Under the pieces are notes generated by a model. It ran no database searches. It worked only from the letters and a program-made list of their open reading frames with translations, and was not told the DNA's origin. From Candidatus Streptomyces philanthi (lineage in GTDB: Bacteria; Actinomycetota; Actinomycetes; Streptomycetales; Streptomycetaceae): a DNA stretch of 64,000 nt. The first letter of the stretch is position 1, and the number at the start of each line of letters is the position of its first letter. Shown here piece by piece: positions 8,060-15,675 of the stretch. Position numbers and translations under genes: made by a program. The stretch lies in contig CP073042.1 of NCBI GenBank assembly GCA_018114805.1, positions 868,001 to 932,000 of the forward strand. Reading direction: 5' to 3'.

Positions 8060-8735
8060 CTACTGCTGGTAGGCGGTGATCAATTGGCGGACCTTGTCCT
8101 TGCCGATGCATCCGCCCTCGTGGCAGTGGGCGCTGGGCGGGGCTCCGTTGCGCCCGCGCAAGTGCGACCAGAACTTCGGGCCCTCGCTCGCAGGAGAGGA
8201 ACCAGTGGTTGTCGCTCCCGGGGAACCCGGTGTGGACCGCCCTCCAGTGGTGCGCGGCCAGTCCGGCGAATGCCGTGTACGCGCTCTTGATGTTGCGATC
8301 GGTGACGAGCATCCGCGGGTGTAGGAAAGGAACCGGCCCGTACAGCGGCGTGGGCGCCTCGGCGAGCACTTGTTCCAGGGGGGCGGCCGTGATCCGACCG
8401 GCGGCGTATTCCTGCGCAAGATGGGCGGCGGCCATGTCGACGCCGGGGGTTCCCTTCGGCAGGCGCCGAAGGTTGCGCTCTCCTTCGCTGGTGATGACGA
8501 ACCAGTCACGGTGCCAGCGGTAGGCGCGGCCGATGACCCGGTCTTCACCGATGATCACGGGGTATCGGCACTGGATGTCCGGGGCCCCGACGCGGTACGG
8601 CATGGCCGCCTTGACGGTGGTGTTGCCTCCGGGTGAGGCCGTCGAGTGGTCGAGTTGGCCGGGGGTGACGGGCTTGGTCGGCTCGTCGCCGGAGACGGTG
8701 ACGGTCGTGGGGCTTTCGAGAAGGTGGGTGCTCAT
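8060..8735 (-). pseudogene. Hypothetical protein, frame changed once
   Basis: Starts at ATG 8735 (MSTHLLESPTTVTVSGDEP…) 14 bases after the shared leader motif. The N-terminal two thirds (…AMPYRVGAPDIQCRYPVIIGEDRVIGRAYRWHRDWFVITSEGERNLRRLPKG…HWFLSCER) are coherent. Near 8180–8195 the sense passes to a second frame (GPKFWSHLRGRNGAPPSAHCHEGGCIGKDKVRQLITAYQQ, stop at 8060). The Cys/His segment CHEGGC looks metal-binding. The joined protein is about 225 residues. It is probably active if the indel is a sequencing error. Family not recognised. Confidence 0.6.
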
Positions 8736-8749
8736 GATGCGTGCCCTGT

Positions 8750-8760
8750 TCTGGTGAGAG
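8750..8760 (-). repeat. Leader motif CTCTCACCAGA, copy 2
   Basis: Same motif, 14 bases upstream of ATG 8735. Confidence 0.7.
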
Positions 8761-8808
8761 AGGGGCCCACACCGGGGCGCTCGGCCGCCGGGGCGGGCGG
8801 GGCAGTCG

Positions 8809-10484
8809 TTACGCGGCCTCGGCCGGGGCCTTCGGGGCGGCGGTCCATTCACGGCGCGGGGTGATGCCCAGGTCTTCAAGGACCGGGGTCCGGGACCCAT
8901 TCCCAGTCGGCCCCTTCGGTGCCGGGCCGCCCGGTCCAGGTGAGCATGTACGAGCGGCCGGAGGTGCGGGGGTCGCTGCATACGGCCTGTGCCTCGCGGC
9001 GGGTCCTCGCCCACAGGGCGCGCTTGCGGGAGCGGCGGGAGTTCTTCGAGGCGATGAACACCAGCGCCATGCCCTCCTGCCAGTTCTCCCCTGCGGCGGG
9101 GGCCGACGCGGGGGTCGGCTTCCCTTCGGGGGTGTGGTGGCAGTGAGCGCAGCGGCGCGCTTCCGCGTGCCACTGGCTGGAGTGGCACATGGGGCACGTC
9201 TCGGCCGCCGGTGCCTCCTCCTCGACCGGGCGGGGCCTGCTCGGCCTGCTCCCGGTGTTCGGCGGCCTCCGGGGCGGGTGCAGGCTCCGCCTTGAAGTTC
9301 TGCGGCTTGGCGTACCCGCACACGGTGCACATGCCGCGCGCCGTGCTGAACCGCTTCTCGCTCCCCGCTACGCGCTTACAGTGGGGGCACACGGTCCGCT
9401 CTGCCTCGGGCTCGGGCTCAGTCGCTTCAAGGCGCGCGATGTCGGCGCCGCTGGCCCATCCGCGCACCGCGTCATACGGAAGGGTCTGGGTGTCGCAGGT
9501 GAACCGCTTCTCGCCCTTACATGGCGACGGCCGCCCGTAGTAGACTGCTCCGGCCGTGCACTCACGGTCTCCGGACCGCATCACCGCCATACCGGTACGG
9601 GTCAGCAGGTGCGGCACGGTCACGCTCTTCTTGTTCACCCGCAGCACCTCGCGCCAGGTGCCGCCCGCGTTCACGAAATCGCCCTTCGTGAAGTAGTCGG
9701 GCCCCACACCTTGAAGCCCCGGGCCTCAGCCTCAGCGATCACCGCTTCCTCAAACTCGATCTTCTCCAGGACCACGTCCCGCTCCGTGGCCAGCGTTGCC
9801 AGACCCTCCGGCGTGGTCGAGCGGGTGGAGTCACATAGCGGACTCTCCGCGCTGCCACTTCTCGATGTCACGGAGCTCCTTACGCAGCTTCTCCAGGCGC
9901 CGCAAGGTCCGGTTCGGGTCGCGGCGGAACGCCTCGAAGTGCTCGGCCACCGCCGCACGGTCAGCCCAGTAGGAAGCCTTCCGGCTCTCCTCGATACCGT
10001 GCCGCATGTGGTTGTCCATGCGCTCGATGTCGCGGCGGTGACTGCGCTCCGAGTGGTGACCGACCTTGATCGGCTCACCGGTCATGTACTCCGAGATGTC
10101 GTGCGCGGCCCGGTACGCACCCTCGGCCCGGGAGGCGGCGTTCCCGGCGTAGCCGTCGAAGCGCTCGGCGCGGGCCTCGGCGCGCTCGATCCGCTCGACC
10201 TCTGCTTCGGCGTAGCTGCGCCGCTCGTGGTCGTCGATGCTGACGACGACTGTGTACACGGCCTTTTCGAGGTAGCCGCGCAGCTTGTTGACCGTCCACT
10301 GGTCGGCCGCGTGATCCCCGGAGTGGCGCAGGTACCAGCACTGAAGGTCATGCCCCCAGCGGAAGGCCAGGCCGCCCGGGCGCCCGTACTCCTTGCGCTT
10401 GAGGATCTTCCCGGCCTTGTCGCCCTTCTCGGTCCCCTCGACCAGGGTTCCTTCTCGGCGGGTATGGGTGATCTTGATAGTCAC
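8809..10484 (-). pseudogene. DUF3560 protein with C-terminal zinc ribbons, several frame changes
   Basis: Starts at GTG 10484 (MTIKITHTRREGTLVEGTEKGD) after the shared leader. The first 215 residues are a clear DUF3560 domain (EGTEKGDKAGKILK…WYLRHSGD…VVSIDDHERR…GEPIKVGHHSERSHRRDIERMD). Sense then moves between frames near 9850 (…ERDVVLEKIEFEEAVIAEAEARGFKVWGP), 9695 (DYFTKGDFVNAGGTWREVLRVNKKSVTVPHLL), 9230 (CPMCHSSQWHAEARRCAHCHHTPEG…MLTWTGRPG…DWEWVPD) and 8890 (VLEDLGITPRREWTAAPKAPAEAA, stop 8809). The KGDxVNxxGxWREVLRVNxKSVTVP segment is the usual DUF3560 tail. Three CxxC pairs follow (CPHC, CTVC, CPMC…CAHC). DUF3560 proteins are common on actinobacterial plasmids; the function is unknown. 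Confidence 0.7.
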
Positions 10485-10497
10485 TGGACTGGTCTTT

Positions 10498-10508
10498 TCT
10501 GGTGAGAG
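10498..10508 (-). repeat. Leader motif CTCTCACCAGA, copy 3
   Basis: Same motif, 13 bases upstream of GTG 10484; it helps fix that start. Confidence 0.7.
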
Positions 10509-10786
10509 TTTGTGGTCCGGCCGCAGGGCGGACCTTGCGTTGAAAGCGGCGCTGCACCACGGGCGTGGGCCGTGAGGGACGATCGGCTCGCGGGCCGCCG
10601 CGCCCCCGCGGGGCGCGTCCGCTGCGGTCCGGTGCCCGTCGTCGGTCGGCGGAGCCGCCTGCGGCGGAGTCGGCCGGCGTCGGTGCACGCACCGGACCTG
10701 TCCTGCCGCCCGAAGGGGTGTCCGCTTGGGTGCTGGGGCCTGCCGGTCCGGAGGTGTTGCCCTCCCCCGGACCGGCGGGGCCGTGG
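10509..10786. other. GC-rich intergenic stretch
   Basis: No supported gene. It separates the 10787–11207 gene from the DUF3560 leader and is rich in CCGCC/GGCGG runs. I see no clear terminator. Confidence 0.4.
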
Positions 10787-11207
10787 TTAGCTGCGGTGGA
10801 GCGTGTGGCGGGCGGCCGGGTCGGCGTCGGCCAGTCCGGTCCGCTCGCGCCATGCCTGGCGGACGGCGGCGCGGAGCGCGTCCCCGTCGTCGTAGGGGAA
10901 TCGTCCCCGGCGCAGACTGCGGACGATGTCGCGGAACGTGTCCTGGTGCATCGTGGTCAGGCGTGTCGTCAAGCGGGGTCAGCTCGTGAGGGAACATAGC
11001 CTGGACGCTGTCGCCGGGCTGCGGGGCGCCGAGGGTGAAGAACCAGACGACCGCCATGGTGGCCTCGTCCGCGAATTCCGGGCCGCCGAAGGGGCCGACG
11101 ACGGCGGGGCGGGTGTCGAGCTGGTGGCCCCGGAACCAGGGTCCGGCCAGTACGAGCGTCGCGATGGGGAAGTCATGGACGGTGGGCTTCTGGTCGGTGG
11201 TGAGCAT
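10787..11207 (-). pseudogene. Hypothetical element protein, frame changed once
   Basis: Begins at ATG 11207 (MLTTDQKPTVHDFPIATLVLAGPWFRGHQLDTRPAVVGPFGGPEFADEATMAVVWFFTLGAPQPGDSVQAMFPHELT) just after the leader motif and a CAGGAC site. Around 10975–10985 sense passes to a second frame (LTTRLTTMHQDTFRDIVRSLRRGRFPYDDGDALRAAVRQAWRERTGLADADPAARHTLHRS, stop 10787). The joined product is about 139 residues. No family recognised. It is the second gene of the leftward block and has its own promoter-like motif at 11298. Confidence 0.55.
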
Positions 11208-11217
11208 GTTGGTCCTG

Positions 11218-11228
11218 TCTGGTGAGAG
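11218..11228 (-). repeat. Leader motif CTCTCACCAGA, copy 4
   Basis: Same motif, 10 bases upstream of ATG 11207, followed by an AGGA ribosome site. Confidence 0.7.
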
Positions 11229-11297
11229 GTTCCGCCGGGGCCGGTTGGCCCCGGCGGGGTGCCGGTCGGGGGGTTGCCCCTCCCCCGCCGAAACCAT

Positions 11298-11328
11298 TAA
11301 TTAAACCATGTTCTTGGGATTGAGTCAA
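11298..11328 (-). promoter_or_regulatory. Promoter, copy 2
   Basis: Coding-strand TTGACT, 17 bases, TTTAAT, inside the conserved block AAGAACATGGTTTAATTA. It lies about 90 bases upstream of ATG 11207 and overlaps the last codons of the ArdC-like gene. Hexamers and spacing fit a housekeeping sigma promoter. Confidence 0.65.
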
Positions 11329-12200
11329 CCGGTCACGGCAAGTTCGCGACGGCGCTCGGCTGCGATGGTGACGGCGTCGGCGATGGTGCGGCCGGTCTCG
11401 ATGGCCCGGACGGCGGACTCGTGAACCGGGGGCTTCTTGTCCTGGGTGATGATGCCCGCGAGCGGAGGCATGACGACCGATCCGGGGGCGATTCCGAGGA
11501 TCAGCGCGGCGACGGTGGGCGGCCGAGGCGACCTCGGCGGCGTGCTGGCCGGGAAGGGGGGCGTCGGCCTCGGTGATGCGTCGCCATGCGTGGCCGTACA
11601 GCAGGATACGGACGGCGTTGTCGGGGCTTCCTTGCTGAAGTCGAACCCTCCGGCCTGCTCGGGGTCCTCGTGGTACCAGTCCCGGTACTGACTGGCCAGA
11701 ACATCCCGAATGATCTCGGCGGCGAGCGGGGCGGTGGCGGGCGGCTCGTAGGCGTCGCCGTCGGTCTGGGAGATGTCGAACACGGGCCCGGCCTTGTAGC
11801 CGGACACCCGCCACCCCCAGCCCTCGACGGCGTCACTCGGGGCCTCATGCTGCCCGCCGTCGGCGGGCGCGGTCGTGGCGCCCTGGGCATCCTCGGACTT
11901 CCGCCTAATCGGCGTCCACATACGGATGGAGGTGGACCCCTTGACCGGGAATCGCCCGGCCTTTCGCCAGTCTCCGGAGCTGAGTACGCGGGTGGCGTGG
12001 GGGCATTGGGCGGCGATGGCGATGGAGTTGACGGGGCCGCGGTCGGTAAGGGTCGCAGCGGTGCGCATGACCGTGGTCCAGAATTCCTCGGTGGCGACCA
12101 TCGCGCCGTACGCGCGGTCCATCACCGCTTCGAGTTCACCGCGCATCTTGGCACTGTAGGCGCGGCGCTCCTCTTCGGTCATCTTCGGCTTGCGGGGCAT
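11325..12200 (-). CDS. ArdC-like antirestriction / ssDNA-binding protein
   Basis: 291 residues from ATG 12200 (MPRKPKMTEEERRAYSAKMRGELE) with an AGAGGAC site. Residues 30–100 match the N-terminal ArdC-like ssDNA-binding domain (FWTTVMRTAATLTDRGPVNSIAIAAQCPHATRVLSSGDWRKAGRFPVKGSTSIRMWTPI). Such proteins protect incoming single-stranded plasmid DNA from host restriction. Residues about 200–233 read as nonsense (TTPSVSCCTATHGDASPRP…), while the neighbouring frame gives the plausible DNAVRILLYGHAWRRITEADAPLPGQHAAEVASAA. Two compensating single-base changes near 11540 and 11632 explain this. It is first in the leftward block, with promoter at 12291. Confidence 0.75.
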   Translation of the reverse strand: MPRKPKMTEEERRAYSAKMRGELEAVMDRAYGAMVATEEFWTTVMRTAATLTDRGPVNSIAIAAQCPHATRVLSSGDWRKAGRFPVKGSTSIRMWTPIRRKSEDAQGATTAPADGGQHEAPSDAVEGWGWRVSGYKAGPVFDISQTDGDAYEPPATAPLAAEIIRDVLASQYRDWYHEDPEQAGGFDFSKEAPTTPSVSCCTATHGDASPRPTPPFPASTPPRSPRPPTVAALILGIAPGSVVMPPLAGIITQDKKPPVHESAVRAIETGRTIADAVTIAAERRRELAVTG

Positions 12201-12210
12201 TTCTCAGTCC

Positions 12211-12222
12211 TCTTGGTGAGAG
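12211..12222 (-). repeat. Leader motif, copy 5 (CTCTCACCAAGA)
   Basis: One-base-longer variant, 10 bases upstream of ATG 12200. Its 3' part merges into the AGAGGAC ribosome site. Confidence 0.65.
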
Positions 12223-12290
12223 ATCGGCATTCGGGCCAGGCTGGCCCTGCGGTGTCGGTTCGGGGTGTTGCCCTCCCCTCCCGACACCAA

Positions 12291-12321
12291 TAATTAAACC
12301 ATTTTCTTAAGGTTGGGTGAA
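12291..12321 (-). promoter_or_regulatory. Promoter, copy 1
   Basis: Coding-strand TTCACC, 17 bases, TTTAAT within AAGAAAATGGTTTAATTA, nearly identical to copy 2. It drives the ArdC-like gene, about 90 bases downstream. Confidence 0.65.
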
Positions 12322-12697
12322 CCCGGATACATGCTCTGACCTGCCATTTTCCCCACCCCTCCAGCCCGCACTCGCTCGGCCGGGCCCGGCCACAACGCAC
12401 CTGGGCCGGGTTCCTGGTACGCCCCTTGGGGTGTCCGGCCGAGGAGGGAACCCCGCCCTCACCACCCGCACCACAACGAACCCGCACCCGACCAACAAGC
12501 CCCCGCCCCCCTCCGAGAGAGGACCCGCCAGAGGCACTGAATCTCTGACGCCGGCGAGGACGCGTTCACCAACCGGCCGCCCACTCGGGCCCGGTCACGC
12601 GCGAGGCGACGACGCCTCCGCCCAGCGCCTTGCCCGCGAGACCGTTGTGCGTTCGCCCCATTGACACTCCCCCCGCCGCCTCCACTGTCACGCCAGC
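12322..12697. other. Intergenic stretch between leftward block and dehydratase
   Basis: No supported gene. TTGACA at 12661 may be a -35 element for the rightward dehydratase gene. Confidence 0.4.
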
Positions 12698-12736
12698 ATT
12701 TCGAACGTGTGACGAAATTTCGAACACTCCGGAGTG
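12698..12736. promoter_or_regulatory. Direct repeats and palindrome upstream of dehydratase
   Basis: ATTTCGAAC occurs at 12698–12706 and again at 12717–12725, 19 bases apart (about two helical turns). It is followed by the 12-bp palindrome CACTCCGGAGTG (12725–12736). The layout suggests a regulator binding on one face of the helix just ahead of the start at 12778. Confidence 0.5.
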
Positions 12737-12777
12737 CAACACCAGAGAAGCCGACGACGCAGCAAGAGGCAACTGCC

Positions 12778-13941
12778 GTGCGCATCACCGGAATCAGCAC
12801 ACACGTGGTCGGGACGCCGTGGCGCAACCTGACATACGTCCAGGTGCACACCGACGAAGGCATCACCGGAGTCGGCGAGACCCGGATGCTGGGGCACACC
12901 GACGCTCTCCTTGGTTACCTGAAGGAAGCTGAGGTCAACCACATTCTCGGCTCGGATCCCTTCTCCGTCGAGGATCTTGTCAAGCGCATGAAGTACGGCG
13001 ACTACGGTCGCGCTGGCGAGATCGTGATGTCCGGTATCGCCGTGATCGAGATGGCCTGCTGGGACATCAAGGGCAAGGCCCTCGGGGTGCCGGTCTGGCA
13101 GCTCCTGGGCGGCAAGGTCACCGACAAGGTGAAGGCGTACGCCAACGGCTGGTACACAACCGAGCGGACCCCGGAGGCGTACCACAAGGCCGCCCGGGGT
13201 GTGATGGAGCGCGGGTACAAGGCGCTGAAGATCGACCCCTTCGGGACCGGGCACTTCGAGCTCGACCACGAGCAAACCCTGTACGCCGTGTCGCTGATCG
13301 AGGCCGTGCGGGATGCCATCGGGCCGGACGCCGAGCTGATGCTGGAGATGCACGGCCGCTTCTCGCCGGCCACCGCCGTCCGCCTCGCCACGGAGCTGGC
13401 CCCGTTCAAGCAGGCCTGGCTGGAGGAGCCGGTGCCGCCGGAGAACCTGAAGGCGCTGGAGAAGGTCGCCGCCAAGGTCGACATGCCGGTCGCCACCGGC
13501 GAGCGGATTCACGACCGGATCGAGTTCCGCGAGCTCTTCGAGAGCCAGGCCGTCGACATCATCCAGCCCGACGTCGGTCACATCGGCGGTATCTGGGAGA
13601 CGCGGAAGCTGGCCGCGACCGCCGAGACCCACTATGTGCTGGTCGCGCCGCACAACGTCGGGGGCTCAGTCCTGACCGCCGCCTCCCTCCAGGTCGGCTT
13701 CACCTCGCCGAACTTCAAGATCCTGGAGCACTTCAACGACTTCGCTGACGCGGAGATCAAGAAGGTCATCAAGGGCGCCCCTCAGGTGAACCCAGAGGAC
13801 GGCTGCTTCCACCTCTCCGACGCCCCCGGCCTCGGTGTCGAGCTGGACGTCGACGCCGCCGCCGAGTTCCCGCAGCAGCAGGCCCGCTTCGACCTGTGGG
13901 CCGACGGGTGGGAGCAGCGCAAGCCCAAGGGCAGCAAGTAA
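12778..13941 (+). CDS. Enolase-superfamily dehydratase, galactonate-dehydratase-like
   Basis: 387 residues from GTG 12778 (MRITGISTHVVGTPWRNLTYVQVHTDEGITGVGE) with an AGAGGC site. It belongs to the mandelate racemase/muconate lactonizing family of sugar-acid dehydratases. The N-terminal capping domain covers residues 1–120. The barrel shows the KxD lysine motif (ALKIDPFG), metal ligands in LMLEMHGRF, WLEEPVPPEN and TGERI, DVGHIGGIWET, and the C-terminal catalytic His in VAPHNVGG. Length is normal and the frame clean. D-galactonate or another aldonate is the likely substrate, but substrate cannot be read from the motifs. It sits inside the mobile element as cargo, followed by relics of two other catabolic genes. 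Confidence 0.85.
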   Translation: MRITGISTHVVGTPWRNLTYVQVHTDEGITGVGETRMLGHTDALLGYLKEAEVNHILGSDPFSVEDLVKRMKYGDYGRAGEIVMSGIAVIEMACWDIKGKALGVPVWQLLGGKVTDKVKAYANGWYTTERTPEAYHKAARGVMERGYKALKIDPFGTGHFELDHEQTLYAVSLIEAVRDAIGPDAELMLEMHGRFSPATAVRLATELAPFKQAWLEEPVPPENLKALEKVAAKVDMPVATGERIHDRIEFRELFESQAVDIIQPDVGHIGGIWETRKLAATAETHYVLVAPHNVGGSVLTAASLQVGFTSPNFKILEHFNDFADAEIKKVIKGAPQVNPEDGCFHLSDAPGLGVELDVDAAAEFPQQQARFDLWADGWEQRKPKGSK

Positions 13942-13959
13942 GCACCGCGCACATACCCA

Positions 13960-14155
13960 ACGGCTCGGGCCCGGCGAGGCCCTGGTCCACGTCCACGCGG
14001 TCGGCATCTGCGGCAGCGACCGCGAGGTACACCAGGGCAACCGGCCCGAGGGGTACGTCGGCTACCCGCTCACGCCCGGCTACGAGTGGTCCGGCACCGT
14101 GCAGGCGGTCAGCGCCGAGGGTGCCGGACTCGCTCGTGCGCCGTAGGCGAGGCGT
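13960..14155 (+). pseudogene. Relic of zinc alcohol dehydrogenase N-terminus
   Basis: Reads RLGPGEALVHVHAVGICGSDREVHQGNRPEGYVGYPLTPGYEWSGTVQAV, the N-terminal catalytic-zinc part (GICGSD, PGYEWSG) of medium-chain alcohol/threonine dehydrogenases. The first ~20 residues and everything after ~65 residues are missing, and the last part (VPDSLV) is in a second frame. It begins only 19 bases after the dehydratase stop, so the two were probably one sugar-acid operon before a deletion. Confidence 0.7.
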
Positions 14156-14230
14156 AGATGGCGCAGTTGACCATGAAGTCGTCCAGCTCACCCTGGGTGC
14201 ACGCGCTCAGCGCCGTGACGCGAGCGCCTA
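14148..14230 (-). pseudogene. Relic of carboxymuconolactone decarboxylase-like gene
   Basis: The reverse strand reads LGARVTALSACTQGELDDFMVNCAIYASPT. This resembles the C-terminal signature of the carboxymuconolactone decarboxylase family (ELDDFxxxCAxYxG.P). Only about 28 residues survive, abutting the alcohol dehydrogenase relic in the opposite direction, so this is a recombination scar. Confidence 0.5.
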
Positions 14231-14523
14231 GTCGAGGCAGGAGATGGGTTGACCTACCGCAGGGCCCGGAAAGCCGCGGGGCTGCCGCTCTCGATTCGGG
14301 CGGAGCATACAGAGATCACCTCCAAGGATTCGAGCGCGAGACCGCCAGAAATTGAGGTCCGTCTCCGCAGAGCAGGCTGAGCGCCGGGAGCCTGTAGCTC
14401 CCCCGGAACGGGTGATCGCCTGTTGGCGCTGAAGTGTCACCTCTCGTCGGCTCGAAATGTCCGCGGACCTGTGTCTACGGTGCGCGCGATGAGCAGCGAC
14501 TTCGAACAGAACAGGGGGCTCGG

Positions 14524-14976
14524 GTGAGCACGACTCCGGCAGGATCGGTGAGCGCGGCAGAGCTGCGGCGGCGGGTTCGCGCTGTCGAAGTACTCCAAGC
14601 GAAGACGCGGGAGATGGCCGCGGCGAACGTGCTGACCACGCGCGAGGCCTCGATGAAGGCGGCAAGGGCAAAGGAAGAGGCCGACGTTGCGGCAAGGGAG
14701 GCCGCTGCGGTCGTCCTACGACTGTTCGACAATGACGCGGACCTGGTCGCGGATCTGCTGGGTGTGCCGGCGGAGGAACTGGAGCGTGAGGCGAAGCCTG
14801 TTACCGCCGCTCGCGCCAAGGAGATCATCGAGGCACTGCGCGCCCGAGCCGAACGTCCGATGCGCTCCAGCCGGGCCCCTAGGTCTCGGGCAGAGGCGTC
14901 GAACCCGTCCCCTCCGGCCTCCGCCGCCACGGCCCTGGTCGCCGCACCGGACGACGGCCGGGCTGATGCCGCCTGA
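14524..14976 (+). CDS. Coiled-coil hypothetical protein
   Basis: 150 residues from GTG 14524 (MSTTPAGSVSAAELRRRVRAVEVLQAKTREMAAANVLTTREASMKAARAKEEADVAAREAAAVVLRLFDNDADLVADLLGVPAEELEREAKPV). A GGGGG ribosome site is present. Most of the chain is charged alpha helix, probably coiled coil, with a basic disordered tail. It lies 60–120 bases ahead of the HNH gene in the same direction and may be co-transcribed. No family recognised. Confidence 0.55.
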   Translation: MSTTPAGSVSAAELRRRVRAVEVLQAKTREMAAANVLTTREASMKAARAKEEADVAAREAAAVVLRLFDNDADLVADLLGVPAEELEREAKPVTAARAKEIIEALRARAERPMRSSRAPRSRAEASNPSPPASAATALVAAPDDGRADAA

Positions 14977-15038
14977 GAACCACTACGGGCCCGGGCTGTT
15001 CCCGCTCACGGCGGTGAACGGGGCCGGGCCCGCTCCCG

Positions 15039-15623
15039 TTGACGAACAACTCGCCCTCATTGGCGAGCCAACGCCCGTGCGCATCCCGGCCATCGCCCGT
15101 GCGCATCCCGGCCATTGAGTGGGCAGCATGGCTGACTAACGAGGCGGTTCAAGCTCGTTACTGGGCTAAGGTCTACAGGACCTCGTCGCAGACGGACTGC
15201 TGGTTCTTCTTCGGTGGGATCTCCAGCACCGGTCACGCCAGTTTCAGGGCCGCTTCTCGGCCGGGCAGAACGCGGCGCGGAACGGTGGCGGGCCATCTGT
15301 ACGGGTACCAGCTCGCGCACGGCGTCATTCCGCGTCTGGGATGGGGCAACGACAGCCCGACCGTTTGTCATATCTGCGACAATCACTCATGCCAGCAGCC
15401 GGTGCACCTGAGGCTTGGCACGGCAGCCGAAAACAGGGCTGAATGGCTGGCTCGTCGCAGAGACCCGGGCAGCCCTCTGGCTGATACCCGTGGTCCGGCT
15501 GGACGCTCTCGTGCTATCGGTGCCGCCATCCGCAGCGGTCTGGCGACCGGTGAGGTCGAGCGGGAGGTCGCGGCCCGCATTCAAGCTGCCGTTGCAGTGG
15601 GCAGACCACTCAGCCTGTGGTGA
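15039..15623 (+). CDS. HNH endonuclease-like protein
   Basis: From residue 40 the protein reads YWAKVYRTSSQTDCWFFFGGISSTGHASFRA…GHLYGYQLAHGVIPRLG…VCHICDNHSCQQPVHLRLGTAAENRAEWLARRRD. This is the layout of phage and plasmid HNH nucleases: CW opening, a conserved H.xxY segment, CHxCDNxxC, HLxxGTxxEN. Two cysteine pairs bind zinc and the HL/GT/N part carries catalytic residues. The start is uncertain: TTG 15039 or GTG 15099, the latter lying in the second copy of a 22-bp duplication. The nuclease may serve element homing or defence. Confidence 0.7.
   Translation: MTNNSPSLASQRPCASRPSPVRIPAIEWAAWLTNEAVQARYWAKVYRTSSQTDCWFFFGGISSTGHASFRAASRPGRTRRGTVAGHLYGYQLAHGVIPRLGWGNDSPTVCHICDNHSCQQPVHLRLGTAAENRAEWLARRRDPGSPLADTRGPAGRSRAIGAAIRSGLATGEVEREVAARIQAAVAVGRPLSLW
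15072..15115. repeat. Perfect 22-bp tandem duplication
   Basis: The 22-base unit beginning CGCCCGTGCGCATCCC occurs at 15072–15093 and immediately again at 15094–15115. It lies in the 5' region of the HNH gene; 22 is not a multiple of 3, so it shifts the frame between copies. Confidence 0.85.
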
Positions 15624-15640
15624 CCATCCGGCGGCAGGTA

Positions 15641-15667
15641 CCCCACCATGCTCATTCCGTGGTGGGG
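15641..15667. terminator. Hairpin between convergent genes
   Basis: CCCCACCA, 11-base loop, TGGTGGGG. It lies between the HNH gene (ends 15623) and the leftward NTPase gene (ends 15676), so it can stop both. Confidence 0.7.
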
Positions 15668-15675
15668 CGTCTGTG

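Noticed and set aside
7575..9707. A single 710-codon gene
   Set aside because: It strings together three separate proteins; internal ATGs at 8000 and 8735 with the leader motif and frame changes show distinct genes.
14434..14523. Upstream extension of the coiled-coil protein
   Set aside because: GTG 14524 has a GGGGG site close upstream and the extra 30 residues have no structural sense.
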